This document shows positions 63,801-64,000 of a stretch of DNA of 64,000 nucleotides, piece after piece. Under the pieces are notes generated by a model. It was given only the letters and a program-made list of their open reading frames with translations. It searched no databases and was not told the origin of the DNA. Location of the stretch: contig NZ_PYFT01000001.1 in assembly GCF_003023845.1 (NCBI RefSeq), positions 3,534,001 to 3,598,000 on the forward strand. The letters run 5' to 3'. The translations under genes and the position numbers were made by a program. Position 1 is the first letter of the stretch. Each line of letters begins with the position of its first letter. Source of the stretch: Adhaeribacter arboris (GTDB taxonomy: Bacteria; Bacteroidota; Bacteroidia; Cytophagales; Hymenobacteraceae).

Positions 63801-64000
63801 TTTCCAGGCATTTAACCGCCCGATCACCCCTGCAAACTCGGCCACTTCGGTAAACTGCAGGTTACCTTGGTTTAGGTACAAGCGATTGGGAGTCATGTTG
63901 CTAGTGAAATAAATATCCTGTAGCCCATCGTTATTTACGTCGCCCACGGCTACCCCTCCCCCGTTGTAGAAATATTGGTACATGAGCACGTTGCCGTACA
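60834..64000 (-). CDS. VCBS/FG-GAP repeat protein with ASPIC/UnbV domain, 5' end cut off
   Basis: At least 1055 residues are present and the frame is open to the right edge. The first ATG inside (63989) is internal, because NVLMYQYFYNGGGVAVGDVN is the usual start of a VCBS repeat, not of the protein. FG-GAP/VCBS repeats with DxNxDG calcium loops fill most of it (VGDVNNDGLQD, MADVNGDKLLD, FFDYDRDNDLD, IGDMNSDGWPD). An ASPIC/UnbV domain lies in the middle (NTFGIGAKIMVYAAGKQQYL, SLRVVWPNGKQQ). Such proteins are often lipoproteins encoded after SusC/SusD pairs and are thought to act at the surface; the reaction is unknown. It is the first visible gene of the operon with the haloperoxidase-like gene. 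Confidence 0.9.
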   Translation of the reverse strand, partial: YGNVLMYQYFYNGGGVAVGDVNNDGLQDIYFTSNMTPNRLYLNQGNLQFTEVAEFAGVIGRLNAWKTGVTMADVNGDKLLDIYVCYSGHLPSEARVNQLFINQGVNKQGNPQFLEQAHQYGLADSSYSTNASFFDYDRDNDLDMFLLNHNPVIFNNLDEVSIAEILKKPEPNMRVKLYKNNQGHFEDVSDRVGLAKSAFTYGLGAGIGDMNSDGWPDIYISNDYSAPDYLYYNNGNGTFTDKLKSSLGHIPIYSMGNDVADINNDARPDILTLDMLPEDNRRQKLLFAPDNYEKFAINARAGFYYQYMRNMLQLNNGDGTFSEVGQLSGISNTDWSWAPLIADYDNDGWKDMYITNGFLRDFTNMDFMKYRGGYLQLKGGKVSEPEMMALIKSMPSSNVVNYVFQNTGGAQFRNQSQAWGITKPSNSNGAAYADLDNDGDLDLVVNNLNQPAFIYQNHAEKYLKNHYLRINLQGAGKNTFGIGAKIMVYAAGKQQYLEQMLTRGFQSSVSPVMHVGLGSSAMVDSLRVVWPNGKQQILRKVKADQTVTLNEKAANNQYKPVQKNISPVFTPTKTTLAFAHQPNAINDFKRQPLLVNPLSFDGPCLVKADVNNDGLEDVFAGGSARQASQLFLQQKNGKFLPKVNPAFVADKASEDVDAIFVDVNQDKNLDLYVCSGGYGNFLPDDPLLQDRLYLGDGQGNFTKSATALPVMLTSTSCVRASDINNDGAIDLFVGGRVIPGRYPEAPRSYVLINNGHGQFTDQTRNLAPQLERIGMVSDAAWVDLNQDKKQELVVIGEWLPVTVFSNTGNKLTNSTSAYFAKSYSGWWNKLLVGDFNQDNQPDLLIGNLGLNSQCKVSDKQPADLIYKDFDDNGSVDPILCLYMQGKSYPYVSRDELLDQISTMRTRFPDYKSYADAGLSDIFTKEELQGAKKLSANWLGTSLFLSNNQNKMQVVPLPLEAQYAPVHALSALDYNHDGQLDVLLAGNQNQARLRFGKADANYGVLLQGNGKGQFSYVPQTKSGLQLKGDVRSMIAVKNTLLVGINQQPVKAYKLK

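Overview
This window looks like a chromosomal segment of a Bacteroidota bacterium, most likely order Cytophagales and close to Hymenobacteraceae/Adhaeribacter (genus placement is inference). The grounds are two large secreted proteins with type IX secretion (T9SS) C-terminal domains, a hybrid two-component regulator of the HTCS type, several GH43/GH88/GH20 enzymes, a VCBS/UnbV protein beside a vanadium haloperoxidase-like protein, Bacteroidota-style lipoproteins, almost no Shine-Dalgarno sequences, and moderate G+C. No tRNA, rRNA, CRISPR array, transposase or prophage was seen.

Layout. 1-8.6 kb: the end of floA, a membrane-anchored AraC-type regulator, an M1 peptidase, an S12 serine hydrolase, OsmC, 3-hydroxyanthranilate dioxygenase, and a GyrI-like/SDR pair. 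8.6-17 kb: a structured non-coding patch, a DUF2079 membrane protein, a DPP4-type S9 peptidase, a lipoprotein, a FadL-like outer-membrane protein and a Tyr/Asn/Gly-rich lipoprotein. 17-24.7 kb: proS, a Gfo/Idh/MocA oxidoreductase, the Leloir genes galM-galK-galT and a small cytochrome c. 25.3-34.5 kb: a multidomain GH88 enzyme, two GH43 enzymes, the glycerol genes glpF and glpK, and a Kelch protein. 35-39.5 kb: DUF2167, an SDR-DUF2867 protein, then an AT-rich gene broken by one in-frame stop and framed by integron-attC-like half sites, and a DUF2442 gene. 39.5-50 kb: a GH20 hexosaminidase, a 36-residue Lys-rich microprotein, DinB, a secreted VOC protein, a SelW-like protein, FabG-like SDR, an aldo/keto reductase, a marR-nemA unit with two copies of a perfect 12-bp palindrome, a SMUG2-type glycosylase and a conserved hypothetical. 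50-64 kb: a 1180-residue T9SS metalloprotease with seven 60-residue repeats, then a polysaccharide/oxidation locus (UnbV protein, haloperoxidase-like protein, GH43, HTCS). The HTCS reading frame is broken at two T homopolymers.

How the genes work together. The glycosidases, galactose pathway, glycerol uptake and HTCS fit a saprophyte that degrades polysaccharides outside the cell, takes up the sugars and feeds them into central metabolism. No SusC/SusD pair is visible, but the last gene runs off the right edge and such a pair may lie beyond it.

The least expected pattern is a set of short, degenerate, seven-base-phased repeats (roughly KTAYYAR) in many intergenic gaps. Several lie as inverted arms that touch stop codons. 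The cassette-like locus at 38.2-39.0 kb and the marR operators are the next most useful observations.
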